64,000 bases of DNA from positions 1 to 64,000 of the forward strand of contig CAZZWS010000001.1 in assembly GCA_964657795.1 (NCBI GenBank), in the 5' to 3' direction. This document shows positions 26,554 to 36,805 of the stretch, one piece after another. Numbering within the stretch: position 1 is the stretch's first letter; every line of letters begins with the position of its first letter. The position numbers and the translations under genes were made by a program. Below the pieces are notes generated by a model. That model made no database searches, was not told the DNA's origin, and saw only the letters and a list, made by a program, of their open reading frames with translations. The DNA comes from CAHJXF01 sp964657795 (GTDB taxonomy: Bacteria > Pseudomonadota > Gammaproteobacteria > Burkholderiales > Burkholderiaceae_D).

Positions 26554-27798
26554 CTAGAAGGTGACCGCCGCCCGGAGCGAGGCGCCGTGATCGGAAAATT
26601 GATAGATGGGATTGTTCGAGCTCCGGTTCTCCTTGGTGGCGACGAAGGAGAAGACGAGGCCGCGATAGACGTTCCAGTCGACCTGGAAGCCGTAATCGCG
26701 CATCGTCATTTCGAGGTTGTCCGCGACCGGGACGATCGCGCCGCGGAAGCTGCGCCGCGTAACGGACAAAGTCGGGCGCACGGTGATCTTGCTGGTAGCG
26801 GACCATACGGGATTGAAGGAGACCGTCGTGTCCTGCGAATACGTGCTGGCGATGTCCTGCGTACTCGCCAGCGAACGCGAGGCAACCAACTGAAGCTGTG
26901 TCTTGCCGGTCGCGATATAGGTGTAAGTCAGTTGCCCCACGACGCCGCCAAAGTCGCGTGACGTGAAGTCATCGCTGGTGCGCGACAGATAACCCAGCCG
27001 CCCGTCGAAGGAAGAGAAGCCGGTGGAGGTGTAGTGCGCGCTGAGGCCGGTCTCGTGTTCGTGAAACTGGGAGTCTTGCTGGATGGAAGGGTCGGTCGCG
27101 ACGTTGGTGTAATTGCCGCGACCGCGCCGGAAGTACAGTTCGGCCTCGTTTCCTGACCGGAAGTCGTAGACCAGGCCTCCTTGGAGCGACGTGGTCTTCG
27201 CGTTCTGCCGGTTGAAGGTGGGCTGCTGACTCTTGTCCTCGTCCTGCAGGAACGCGAGACGGGGGTGGATGGCCGCACCGGGCCGGTAGTCGATGGACAA
27301 GGTCCGGTCCTCGACCTTGCGGAGGTTGGTCTGCGTGATGACGCCGGTATCGCTGAAGTTGTTCGGCGCCTGGCTGCGTGAGATGGACAGGAGGCCCGTG
27401 AGCGACGGCGTGAGTGTCCATGACCACGCGGCGTTGATGACGCGCGAGGTGGTGTTGAGGAAATCGTAGGGGCTGTAATGGTCCTGCGCGACGTTGCCGC
27501 TAAGGTCGAAGCGCTGCTGTCCGTAGCTCTTGTCGAGGTTCAGGCCGATGCCCAGGCTGCGCGTCGTGGCGGACCTTCGGCCGTCCCCGAAAGGCTGGAC
27601 GCCGTCGGGAAGTCGATACAGGTTGGAGTCGTAACGTTCGTTCGCGAACACGGTGACGCCGAAGACGTCGCCATCGAACGCGCAGGCCGGGCCGGCTGCG
27701 ACGAGTGCGACAACCAGTGCGACAGCGAAGGTCGCCCTGGGCGCTCGCGCCGGGGCGACCCTCGCGACGAGCCAGCGGTGAAAAGCGGAAATCAGCAT
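26554..27798 (-). CDS. epsL: EpsL-type outer-membrane beta-barrel protein
   Basis: A 414-aa secreted protein found with PEP-CTERM-associated EPS loci as EpsL. A basic N-terminus and hydrophobic segment (TFAVALVVALVAAGPACAF) give a signal peptide. The mature part has many alternating amphipathic strands with aromatic girdles (for example FDLSGNVAQDHYSPYDF, GQLTYTYIATGKTQLQL) and ends in a C-terminal Phe (AAVTF), the mark of an outer-membrane barrel. ATG 27798 is chosen; AGGA lies five bases before it, and the longer reading to 27996 would overlap epsB. It is divergent from epsB, sharing a 154-base control region. A role as the outer-membrane exit channel is inferred. Confidence 0.85.
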   Translation of the reverse strand: MLISAFHRWLVARVAPARAPRATFAVALVVALVAAGPACAFDGDVFGVTVFANERYDSNLYRLPDGVQPFGDGRRSATTRSLGIGLNLDKSYGQQRFDLSGNVAQDHYSPYDFLNTTSRVINAAWSWTLTPSLTGLLSISRSQAPNNFSDTGVITQTNLRKVEDRTLSIDYRPGAAIHPRLAFLQDEDKSQQPTFNRQNAKTTSLQGGLVYDFRSGNEAELYFRRGRGNYTNVATDPSIQQDSQFHEHETGLSAHYTSTGFSSFDGRLGYLSRTSDDFTSRDFGGVVGQLTYTYIATGKTQLQLVASRSLASTQDIASTYSQDTTVSFNPVWSATSKITVRPTLSVTRRSFRGAIVPVADNLEMTMRDYGFQVDWNVYRGLVFSFVATKENRSSNNPIYQFSDHGASLRAAVTF

Positions 27799-27848
27799 TT
27801 GAGTCCTACGGTTTGCGGCGATCGAGACGAAGGGTGCGAGCGGGGCGA

Positions 27849-27892
27849 TGGCATGTTTCATGCCTGGACGTTGCGTCCAGTGTTGCGTGCAG
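27849..27892. promoter_or_regulatory. Palindrome cluster in the epsL/epsB control region
   Basis: Two perfect dyads touch each other: GGCATG-TTT-CATGCC (27850-27864) and CTGGACG-TTG-CGTCCAG (27864-27880). An 11-base direct repeat with one mismatch, GTTGCGTCCAG/GTTGCGTGCAG, follows at 27870-27880 and 27882-27892. Because the first dyad is symmetrical, it also has the GG-N10-GC spacing of a sigma-54 promoter on both strands (TGGCATGTTTCATGCC forward). Start points would lie about 78 bases before epsB and 40 before epsL. Operator, divergent promoter, or both are possible. Confidence 0.45.
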
Positions 27893-27952
27893 CGGAATGC
27901 TGGCAACACGGGCGAGAGGACCAGAAGCGGATGAATTGGGGATGACAGGCGG

Positions 27953-29374
27953 ATGAGTACCACGAGAAGTGCGGACGGCAACGAGTTGCCGCCCATCGAA
28001 ATCAGGCAATTGCCCGGGCTGCTGCATGGACGCGACGATATCCACGGTCATGTGGAGAGGCTGCTCGATCCCTTCGCGCTGGTGCTCTCGCTGTGCGTCT
28101 GTGCATTGTTGTTCGACCGAGATGCGGGGTCGCCGTATCTCATCCTGTGTCTCGGCGTCGTCATGTTCACGTTCCCGGGCCGTTCCAGGCTCCACGTGCC
28201 GATCTTCAGGTTGTTCAGGGACATCGTGCTCTCCGTCGAGACGCTGATGTTCCTGCTGATCACCTTCGGCTGGGCTACCGGCTACCTCGACGCGTTCTCG
28301 CAGCGCGCGATCGTCAACTGGTTGTGGATCGCGCCGGTCTGCCTGGTCGCGACGCATCTCGCCTTTCGCGCCAGTGCCCCGCTGGTGCTGAAGCGTGCGC
28401 AGCGCTGCGTCATCGTGGGAATGAACGACCAGGGCATCTCGCTCGCCACGCGGATCCAACACAACCCGTACACCGACCTGTCGCTGCTGGGCTTCTTCGA
28501 CGATCGCGTCATCGCGCGGCAATCGTCCGCCACGGACCTGCCGATCCTCGGCAAGCTCGACGAGGTCGCTGCCTACGTCGCCACGCATCAGGTCCGCGTC
28601 ATCTATCTCTCGCTGCCGATGGCGACCCAGGAACGCACGATGAGGTTGCTCGATGCGTTGCGGGACACGACCGCTTCGATCTATTTCGTCCCGGACCAGT
28701 TCGTCACCGAACTGATCCAGTCGCGGACGAGTTCGGTCGTCGACATCCCGGTCGTCGCGGTCTGCGAAACGCCCTTCGTCGGGCTCAATGGCCTGCTGAA
28801 ACGTTTCAGCGACATCGTCATCTCCGCTGCGGCGCTGCTGTGCCTTTCGCCCTTGTTGTTGTTGATCGGCCTGATGGTGCGGATGGGATCGCCCGGCCCG
28901 GCGTTGTTTACCCAGCGCCGCTACGGCCTCGACGGACAGGAGATCGCCGTCTATAAGTTCCGGTCGATGCGCGTCGAGGAAGACGGCAAGACCATCAGGC
29001 AGGCGCAGCGCAACGACGCGCGCATCACGCCGCTGGGCGCCTTCCTCCGCAGGACGTCGCTGGACGAGTTGCCGCAACTCGTGAATGTCCTGCAAGGACG
29101 CATGAGCCTCGTCGGCCCCCGGCCGCACGCGGTCGCCCACAACGAGCTCTACCGAAAGCTGATCAAGGGCTACATGGTGCGACACAAGGTTCGTCCCGGC
29201 ATCACCGGCTGGGCGCAGGTCAACGGCTTGCGGGGCGAGACCGAGACCGTGGAGAAGATGGCGGCGCGCATCCGCTACGACCTCGACTACCTGCGCCACT
29301 GGTCGCTACGCCTTGATCTGCACATTCTCGCCAAGACCGTGTTGCTGGTCCTCCGGGACAAGCAGGCTTATTGA
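27953..29374 (+). CDS. epsB: EpsB-type undecaprenyl-phosphate glucose-1-phosphate transferase (GumD-like)
   Basis: A 473-aa polyprenyl-phosphate hexose-1-phosphate transferase that starts each repeat unit by moving glucose 1-phosphate from UDP-glucose to undecaprenyl phosphate. Residues 1-150 hold four or five membrane segments; a CoA-binding-like Rossmann part follows (CVIVGMNDQGISLATRI). The catalytic bacterial-sugar-transferase domain starts near 284 (KRFSDIVISAAALLCLSP) and has VYKFRSMR, RRTSLDELPQL and SLVGPRPH, then GITGWAQVNGLRGE. Length and layout match WcaJ/GumD/EpsB. ATG 27953 has AGGCGG just upstream. A strong hairpin terminator follows at 29524. Confidence 0.95.
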   Translation: MSTTRSADGNELPPIEIRQLPGLLHGRDDIHGHVERLLDPFALVLSLCVCALLFDRDAGSPYLILCLGVVMFTFPGRSRLHVPIFRLFRDIVLSVETLMFLLITFGWATGYLDAFSQRAIVNWLWIAPVCLVATHLAFRASAPLVLKRAQRCVIVGMNDQGISLATRIQHNPYTDLSLLGFFDDRVIARQSSATDLPILGKLDEVAAYVATHQVRVIYLSLPMATQERTMRLLDALRDTTASIYFVPDQFVTELIQSRTSSVVDIPVVAVCETPFVGLNGLLKRFSDIVISAAALLCLSPLLLLIGLMVRMGSPGPALFTQRRYGLDGQEIAVYKFRSMRVEEDGKTIRQAQRNDARITPLGAFLRRTSLDELPQLVNVLQGRMSLVGPRPHAVAHNELYRKLIKGYMVRHKVRPGITGWAQVNGLRGETETVEKMAARIRYDLDYLRHWSLRLDLHILAKTVLLVLRDKQAY

Positions 29375-29523
29375 TCGATCGTGGCGACGTCATGGCACGT
29401 CGCTCGAACAGAGGCGATTGCCCGCATGGCGCTTATCGGACCCGTAGGTGTTCCCGGCCGAATTTGAACATACGACGCGTTGGGGCTCGGCAAGTCGATC
29501 TTGTCACACGTTGTCCGGCCCAT

Positions 29524-29552
29524 AAAAAAACCGCCCGAAGGCGGTTTTTTTT
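29524..29552. terminator. Bidirectional Rho-independent terminator
   Basis: A perfect five-base-pair GC stem (CCGCC/GGCGG, loop CGAA) is flanked by seven A on the left and eight T on the right, so it works on both strands. It ends epsB from the left and the PEP-CTERM gene from the right. The 190 bases between these genes hold nothing else of note. Confidence 0.93.
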
Positions 29553-29566
29553 CGAGCCCTGAACGC

Positions 29567-30202
29567 TTACTTGGCGCGACGACGCTTGGCGGCCACGAGG
29601 GCGAACAGTCCGATGCCCATCAACGCGATCGACTCTGGCTCGGGCACGGGGGACGCGATACCGAACGAATGGTTGTCCGTCTCGAACGCCGCTTGCGTGC
29701 TGCTCAGCGTGATCGACGTGAACAGCGAATCCGTGAACACGTTGAAGTAGTTGGCCTGACTGCCGTTGGCGTTGGTACCGGCCAGGAAAGGACTGCTGCC
29801 TTGCAAGGTCACCGATCCCGATGCACCGCTGAAAGTGATCGAATTGTACGAATCGATCGAACCCGCGTAGAAACCGAAGTAGTTGGCACCGACGGCCAAC
29901 GTGATGACGATCGGATCGCCGAGGTTGCCACCGACCGTCAGATAGGGCGTCGCGTCGTTGGCGGGCTGTGCGTACTGACCGCCCAAGCTGCCGGTCACGA
30001 TATGGGACGCCGTGTTCGCCGAATAGGTGGCGCCGGCACACCCGGTCAACGAAGCCGTTGTGTTGAAGTTGACGGTGCAAACGCCAGTCTTACTCGTGAA
30101 CAGGCCCGGGCTGGTTTGAACGGTCGAGACCGCGAGGGCATTCGCAGCACCGCAGGAGAGCGCGAGAAGGGCGGCGCCCAGGTAATGAAGTTTGTTTTTC
30201 AC
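29567..30202 (-). CDS. PEP-CTERM sorting-domain protein
   Basis: A 211-aa secreted protein. It has a signal peptide (KLHYLGAALLALSCGAANALA), a Ser/Thr/Gly/Asn-rich body of beta character, and a canonical C-terminal sorting signal: VPEPESIALMGIG, a hydrophobic helix, then KRRRAK. Such proteins are cut and anchored or released by an exosortase and are linked to EPS and floc formation. The start is taken as GTG 30202 with AAGG six bases upstream; the longer ATG reading would run through the promoter. It has its own sigma-54-type promoter. No exosortase gene is in this window, so the processing enzyme must be elsewhere. Confidence 0.9.
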   Translation of the reverse strand: MKNKLHYLGAALLALSCGAANALAVSTVQTSPGLFTSKTGVCTVNFNTTASLTGCAGATYSANTASHIVTGSLGGQYAQPANDATPYLTVGGNLGDPIVITLAVGANYFGFYAGSIDSYNSITFSGASGSVTLQGSSPFLAGTNANGSQANYFNVFTDSLFTSITLSSTQAAFETDNHSFGIASPVPEPESIALMGIGLFALVAAKRRRAK

Positions 30203-30241
30203 GATGGACCTTGGAGAAGAGTGGCAGTTGTAGACGATAGA

Positions 30242-30257
30242 AGCAAGCAACGGGCCA
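30242..30257 (-). promoter_or_regulatory. Sigma-54 promoter (-24/-12) for the PEP-CTERM gene
   Basis: The minus strand reads TGGCCCGTTGCTTGCT. Against TGGCAYG-N4-TTGCW only position 5 differs (C for A), and GG/GC spacing is exact. The predicted start near 30231 gives a leader of about 29 bases holding the AAGG ribosome site. RpoN with the PrsK/PrsR two-component system is known to control PEP-CTERM genes in floc-forming betaproteobacteria, so this fits established biology. Confidence 0.75.
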
Positions 30258-30332
30258 TCAACCATAAGTATTTGTTTATTAACAAAAAGAAAAAATACTG
30301 TCGTCGAATCAGCGATAGCACTGATAAATATC

Positions 30333-30348
30333 TCGACACCTGTGTCGA
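30333..30348. promoter_or_regulatory. Palindrome, candidate upstream activator site for the PEP-CTERM promoter
   Basis: TCGACAC-CT-GTGTCGA is a perfect seven-base dyad. Its centre lies about 109 bases upstream of the predicted sigma-54 start site, the normal range for an enhancer-binding activator. The region 30258-30430 is AT-rich relative to the window, consistent with a flexible control region. PrsR is the natural candidate to bind it, but that is inference. Confidence 0.5.
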
Positions 30349-30430
30349 TCTCGCCGGACCCGAAACGAGCCTCGGTCGGCGAGATGAACATCACTCGGAA
30401 GCGAGCGTGAATGAGAACCGCAGAGATGAC

Positions 30431-31960
30431 CTATTTATTGATCGGCATCGCGAACTCCGGTCCCTTGCTCGCCGCCGCATCCGGCCACCGTTGCATCACG
30501 CTCTTGTAGCGCGTGTAGAAGCGCACGCCTTCCTCGCCGTACGCGTGATGGTCGCCGAACAGGGAGCGCTTCCAACCACCGAACGAATGAAAGGCCATCG
30601 GCACCGGAATCGGGACGTTGATGCCCACCATGCCGACTTCGATGCGTCGGGCGAACTCGCGTGCCGTGGCGCCGTCGGCGGTGTAGCACGAGACACCGTT
30701 GGCGAATTCGTGGCGGTTGATCAGGTCGATCGCATCCGCGAAGCTCGCCACGCGGACGATGCCCAGCACCGGGCCGAAGATTTCCTCGCGGTAGATCTTC
30801 ATGTCCGGTTCCACGTGATCGAACAACGTGGCGCCGAGGAAGAAGCCGTCCTCGCGGCCCGGCACGACATGGCGCCGGCCATCGGCGACCAGCGTCGCAC
30901 CGCTCGCGATGCCGTCCTCGATGTAGCCGAGGATCTTCTGGCGATGGATGTCGGTCACGACCGGACCCATGTCGGCATCGTCCTCCATACCGTCCTTGAT
31001 CTTCAGCTTCGGGATGCGGTCCTTGAGCTTCGCGACGAGGGCGTCCGCCACAGGGCCCACCGCGACGCCGATCGAGATCGCCATGCAGCGCTCGCCAGCC
31101 GATCCGTAAGCCGCGCCCATCAACGCATCGGCCGCGTGATCGAGCTCTGCATCGGGCATCACGACGAGATGGTTCTTGGCGCCCCCCAGGGCCTGGACCC
31201 GCTTGCCGTGCCGGCCGGCTTCCGCGTGGATGTACTCGGCGATCGGGGTCGATCCGACGAAACTGATGGCCGCGACGTCCGAATGCCGGAGCAGGGCGTC
31301 CACCGCTTCCTTGTCGCCGTTGACGACGTTGAACACACCATCGGGCAGGCCCGCCTGTTTCAGCAGTTCGGCGAGGCGCAGTGCCGCCGACGGATCGCGC
31401 TCCGACGGCTTCAGGACGAACGTGTTGCCGCAGACGAGCGCCAGCGGAAACATCCACATCGGAACCATCGCCGGAAAATTGAAAGGCGTGATGCCCGCAC
31501 ACACCCCGAGCGGCTGCCGTAGAGAGAAGTTGTCGATGCCGCCGCCGATGTTGTCCGAGAACTGGGTCTTCAGCAGTTGCGGACCGCCGCACGCGAACTC
31601 CACGACCTCGATGCCGCGCATCACTTCGCCTTTTGCATCCGAGAACACCTTGCCGTGTTCGTGCGTGATGAGGGCCGCCAATTCGTCGTGGTGCTGCGTC
31701 AGCAGCTCCTTGAAGCGGAACATGACGCGCGACCGGTTGAGCACTGAGGTCGCGCTCCACGCGGGAAAAGCCGCTTTGGCCGCGGCAACGGCCTGGTCCA
31801 CGATCAGACGGTCGGCCAGCATGACCTCGGCACTGACCGTGCCGGTCGCGGGATTGAAGACCGGGGCGCGGCGGGCGTCCCGGCCGAGGGTCGCCGGGTC
31901 GACCATCCTGCCGCCGATGAAATGGCCGAGGGTGGCGACGACGGTTTGAGCGATGTTCAT
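30431..31960 (-). CDS. mmsA: CoA-acylating methylmalonate-semialdehyde dehydrogenase
   Basis: A 509-aa aldehyde dehydrogenase that converts methylmalonate semialdehyde to propionyl-CoA (and malonate semialdehyde to acetyl-CoA) in valine and beta-alanine breakdown, using NAD and CoA. Visible motifs are ITPFNFPAMVPMWMFPLAL (157-175), FVLKPSERDP (181-190), SFVGST (233-238) and the catalytic Cys292 in GSAGERCMAIS. The MmsA-specific Cys context and length fit well. ATG 31960 has AGGAG seven to eight bases upstream. It is a single gene on the minus strand. Confidence 0.93.
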   Translation of the reverse strand: MNIAQTVVATLGHFIGGRMVDPATLGRDARRAPVFNPATGTVSAEVMLADRLIVDQAVAAAKAAFPAWSATSVLNRSRVMFRFKELLTQHHDELAALITHEHGKVFSDAKGEVMRGIEVVEFACGGPQLLKTQFSDNIGGGIDNFSLRQPLGVCAGITPFNFPAMVPMWMFPLALVCGNTFVLKPSERDPSAALRLAELLKQAGLPDGVFNVVNGDKEAVDALLRHSDVAAISFVGSTPIAEYIHAEAGRHGKRVQALGGAKNHLVVMPDAELDHAADALMGAAYGSAGERCMAISIGVAVGPVADALVAKLKDRIPKLKIKDGMEDDADMGPVVTDIHRQKILGYIEDGIASGATLVADGRRHVVPGREDGFFLGATLFDHVEPDMKIYREEIFGPVLGIVRVASFADAIDLINRHEFANGVSCYTADGATAREFARRIEVGMVGINVPIPVPMAFHSFGGWKRSLFGDHHAYGEEGVRFYTRYKSVMQRWPDAAASKGPEFAMPINK

Positions 31961-32103
31961 GGGGGTCTCCTGACGGGCGAAGCGTGTCGTCCAAGGATAC
32001 CGGCACGTCCGATCGTCGTCCGGGCGCATTCGGCCCGGCTTTCCCGCGCCAGGAGGTCGTCGACAGGAAAAACCCGCGTTGCGCGCTACGATCACCTCAC
32101 CGG

Positions 32104-32313
32104 ATGTCCACGGCGTGCATCTTCGCGATCGCCGCGATCGGTCTCGACCTGATCACCGGCTACACCAGCCAGTTCAGCCTCGCGCATAGCGGCTACATGG
32201 CCGTCGGGCGTACACGCTCGACATCCTCGCCGTCGCCCGCGGCGGGTCGTTCCGGCCGGCGTTCGCGGTGTGGATAGTTACGGCGCCGATACTCGGCGCG
32301 TTGGTCGCAGGTG
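32104..32313 (+). pseudogene. livM fragment (branched-chain amino-acid ABC permease), frameshifted
   Basis: A relic of a LivM-type permease. Frame 1 from the ATG at 32104 reads STACIFAIAAIGLDLITGYT then SQFSLAHSGYMAVG. Close to 32210 one base appears lost, and the next frame continues the family sequence as YTLDILAVARGGSFRPAF, AVWIVTAPILGALVAG up to about 32313. The remaining C-terminal two thirds of LivM and the rest of the transporter are absent. The bases from about 32314 to 32471 code for nothing I recognise (a frame with FFGGTSIDPRIAVFEGG continues). The whole 511-base gap between mmsA and msrA is otherwise without genes. Confidence 0.72.
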
Positions 32314-32471
32314 ATGTCGCTAACCCCAAAGGGCCATTTTTCGGCGGCACCAGCATCGACCCGCGCATCGCGGTCTTCGAAGGCGGCAAGATCCGCGAGG
32401 TTAAGCTCAGCACGCTGAAGCAGAGGACGAAGCGCCGCAGCAGCGGCCCGTGTGGCGGGTGGCGACGGCGT

Positions 32472-33173
32472 TCAGCTCGCCCGATAGATCGTGGGGAACA
32501 TCGTCTTCAGCGCCTCGACCTTGGGCATGTCGTTGATGACGATGTACGGCTGCATCGGATGCAGCGCGAGGTAGTTCTGGTGATAGCTCTCGGCCGGATA
32601 GAACGCCTTGAACGGCGTGACCTGCGTCACGATCGGCCCCGGGTAGATCTTGGCGGCCTGCAGCTGCGCGATATAGGCATCGGCGATGCGCTTCTGATCG
32701 TCGCTGTTGTAGAAGATGGCCGAACGGTATTGCGTCCCGCGATCCGGACCCTGTGCATTCAGCGTCGTGGGATCGGTAGCGACGGAAAAGTACACGCGCA
32801 GCAACTGACCGACCGTGACCTGCGACGGATCGAAGACGATCTGCACGGACTCCGCGTGGCCGGTCGTGCCGGTGCTGACGGTCTCGTAATCGGCGGTCGA
32901 CTTCTCGCCGCCCGCATAACCCGACGTCACCGACGTCACGCCCTTGACGTGCTTGAACACGGCGTCGACGCCCCAGAAACAACCTCCCGCGAGAACGAGC
33001 GTCTGCGAGCCGGTCGATGTAGCGGCGGTCTTGACCAGTGGCGTGTCGACCGCGGCCGCTGGTGCGTTGTAGGTACGATCGGCCGCGTCCGCCAGGCCGC
33101 AGGCCGACAGCGCGAAGACACTGCTGGCGATCGTCGCGCTCATGGCGCGCTTGATGAAGGATTTGCTGGTCAT
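32472..33173 (-). CDS. msrA: Exported peptide-methionine (S)-S-oxide reductase MsrA
   Basis: A 233-aa MsrA that reduces methionine-S-sulfoxide. The catalytic motif GGCFWG lies at 63-68 with Cys65. The chain continues with SGYAGGE, YETVSTGTTGHAESV and QYRSAIFYN, the normal substrate pocket. The N-terminus has a signal with a lipobox-like LSAC (22-25), so it is probably a periplasmic lipoprotein, unlike cytosolic MsrA. It lies 40 bases after msrB on the same strand, and the pair would repair both sulfoxide isomers outside the cytosol. Confidence 0.93.
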   Translation of the reverse strand: MTSKSFIKRAMSATIASSVFALSACGLADAADRTYNAPAAAVDTPLVKTAATSTGSQTLVLAGGCFWGVDAVFKHVKGVTSVTSGYAGGEKSTADYETVSTGTTGHAESVQIVFDPSQVTVGQLLRVYFSVATDPTTLNAQGPDRGTQYRSAIFYNSDDQKRIADAYIAQLQAAKIYPGPIVTQVTPFKAFYPAESYHQNYLALHPMQPYIVINDMPKVEALKTMFPTIYRAS

Positions 33174-33213
33174 GCCGGGCCTCGTCGAAAAAGGGCGCGC
33201 GGTGATGCGCGGG

Positions 33214-33828
33214 TCATGCGTGCTTGACGAACTTCATCGCCGCCGAGTTCATGCAGTAACGCAGGCCGGTCGGCTTCGGCCCATCGTCGAAGACGTGTCC
33301 CAGGTGCGCGTCGCAGCGCGCGCACGACACGGCCGTGCGGGTCATCATGTAGCTCGTGTCACGGATGCTGGCGATGTTCTCCGGCGCGATCGGCTGCCAG
33401 AAGCTCGGCCAGCCGGTGCCCGACTCGAACTTCGTCTCCGAGTCGTAAATCGGTGTATCGCAGCACACGCAGCGATACAGACCCTTCTCGTGGTTGTTCC
33501 AGGTGACGCCGGTGAAGGGACGCTCGGTCCCGGCCTTCCGCGCGACCAGGAACTGTTCCGCGTCGAGCTGCTTCTTCCACTCTTCGTCGGTCTTGGAGAT
33601 CCTCGGTACGGCCACCGGGGCCTGTCGCACGCCCGCATCGGTGAACGGCACGATGGTGACCGGACCGGCGGGCGCGAGCGGGGCGGAGGCGGCAAGGGCG
33701 GGACGACGCGTCGCCACCCATGCGATGCCCACCAATGCGGCGCCCGCCAGCACGATAAAGCTGCGGCGGTCGCGTCGCGACGCTACGGATGGGGAAGTGA
33801 CCAGACCGGGTTTTCGGATGTCGCTCAT
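33214..33828 (-). CDS. msrB: Exported peptide-methionine (R)-S-oxide reductase MsrB
   Basis: A 204-aa MsrB that reduces methionine-R-sulfoxide. The N-terminus carries a twin-arginine-type signal (SRRDRRSFIVLAGAALVGIA, about 18-37), so it is exported folded. The zinc site is two Cys pairs (C120/C123 and C169/C172), and the catalytic Cys192 is in LRYCMNSAAMKF. FESGTGWPSFW (134-144) is the family block. ATG 33828 is chosen over an upstream in-frame reading with no export signal at its start. It is divergent from clpB. Confidence 0.92.
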   Translation of the reverse strand: MSDIRKPGLVTSPSVASRRDRRSFIVLAGAALVGIAWVATRRPALAASAPLAPAGPVTIVPFTDAGVRQAPVAVPRISKTDEEWKKQLDAEQFLVARKAGTERPFTGVTWNNHEKGLYRCVCCDTPIYDSETKFESGTGWPSFWQPIAPENIASIRDTSYMMTRTAVSCARCDAHLGHVFDDGPKPTGLRYCMNSAAMKFVKHA

Positions 33829-33930
33829 GGGTTTTGTTCGGAAGTCGGGGAACAGCGATCGAATACTGCACAGGGCGATTACGTGGGGACGTACCAACCG
33901 GTTTCGAGCGGCGAGATGCAGGATCGGTTC

Positions 33931-33958
33931 CTTGAAACAGACGGTTGGCGCCCCACTT
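33931..33958 (+). promoter_or_regulatory. Sigma-32 heat-shock promoter of clpB
   Basis: CTTGAAA (33931-33937) and CCCCACTT (33951-33958) are separated by 13 bases, a near-perfect match to the RpoH consensus CTTGAAA-N13-CCCCATNT. Transcription would start near 33966, about 25 bases before the clpB ATG. Heat-shock control of clpB is well established in proteobacteria. Confidence 0.88.
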
Positions 33959-33990
33959 CTACGCAATCGTCTCTACCGGATTTTTCTGCC

Positions 33991-36625
<2,635 letters not shown>

Positions 36626-36647
36626 TCGCGATCGGTCGAGACCCGGC

Positions 36648-36670
36648 GGCGGCACGTCGACGGTGCCGCC
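36648..36670 (+). terminator. Hairpin downstream of clpB, possible terminator
   Basis: GGCGGCAC pairs perfectly with GTGCCGCC across a seven-base loop, 22 bases after the clpB stop. There is no T-run, so it may only stabilise the mRNA end. Confidence 0.4.
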
Positions 36671-36805
36671 TCCTCGCTTCGTCAGGGGCCGTATCGCGCC
36701 GGCCGCGAACGATGCCATGCTTATACTCGCGCCCTGATCCCTGACGGCGAGCCGGTGCTCGCGAGCCGACGGGATCGATCTGCTCCACGGGACTGTTCGC
36801 GACGG

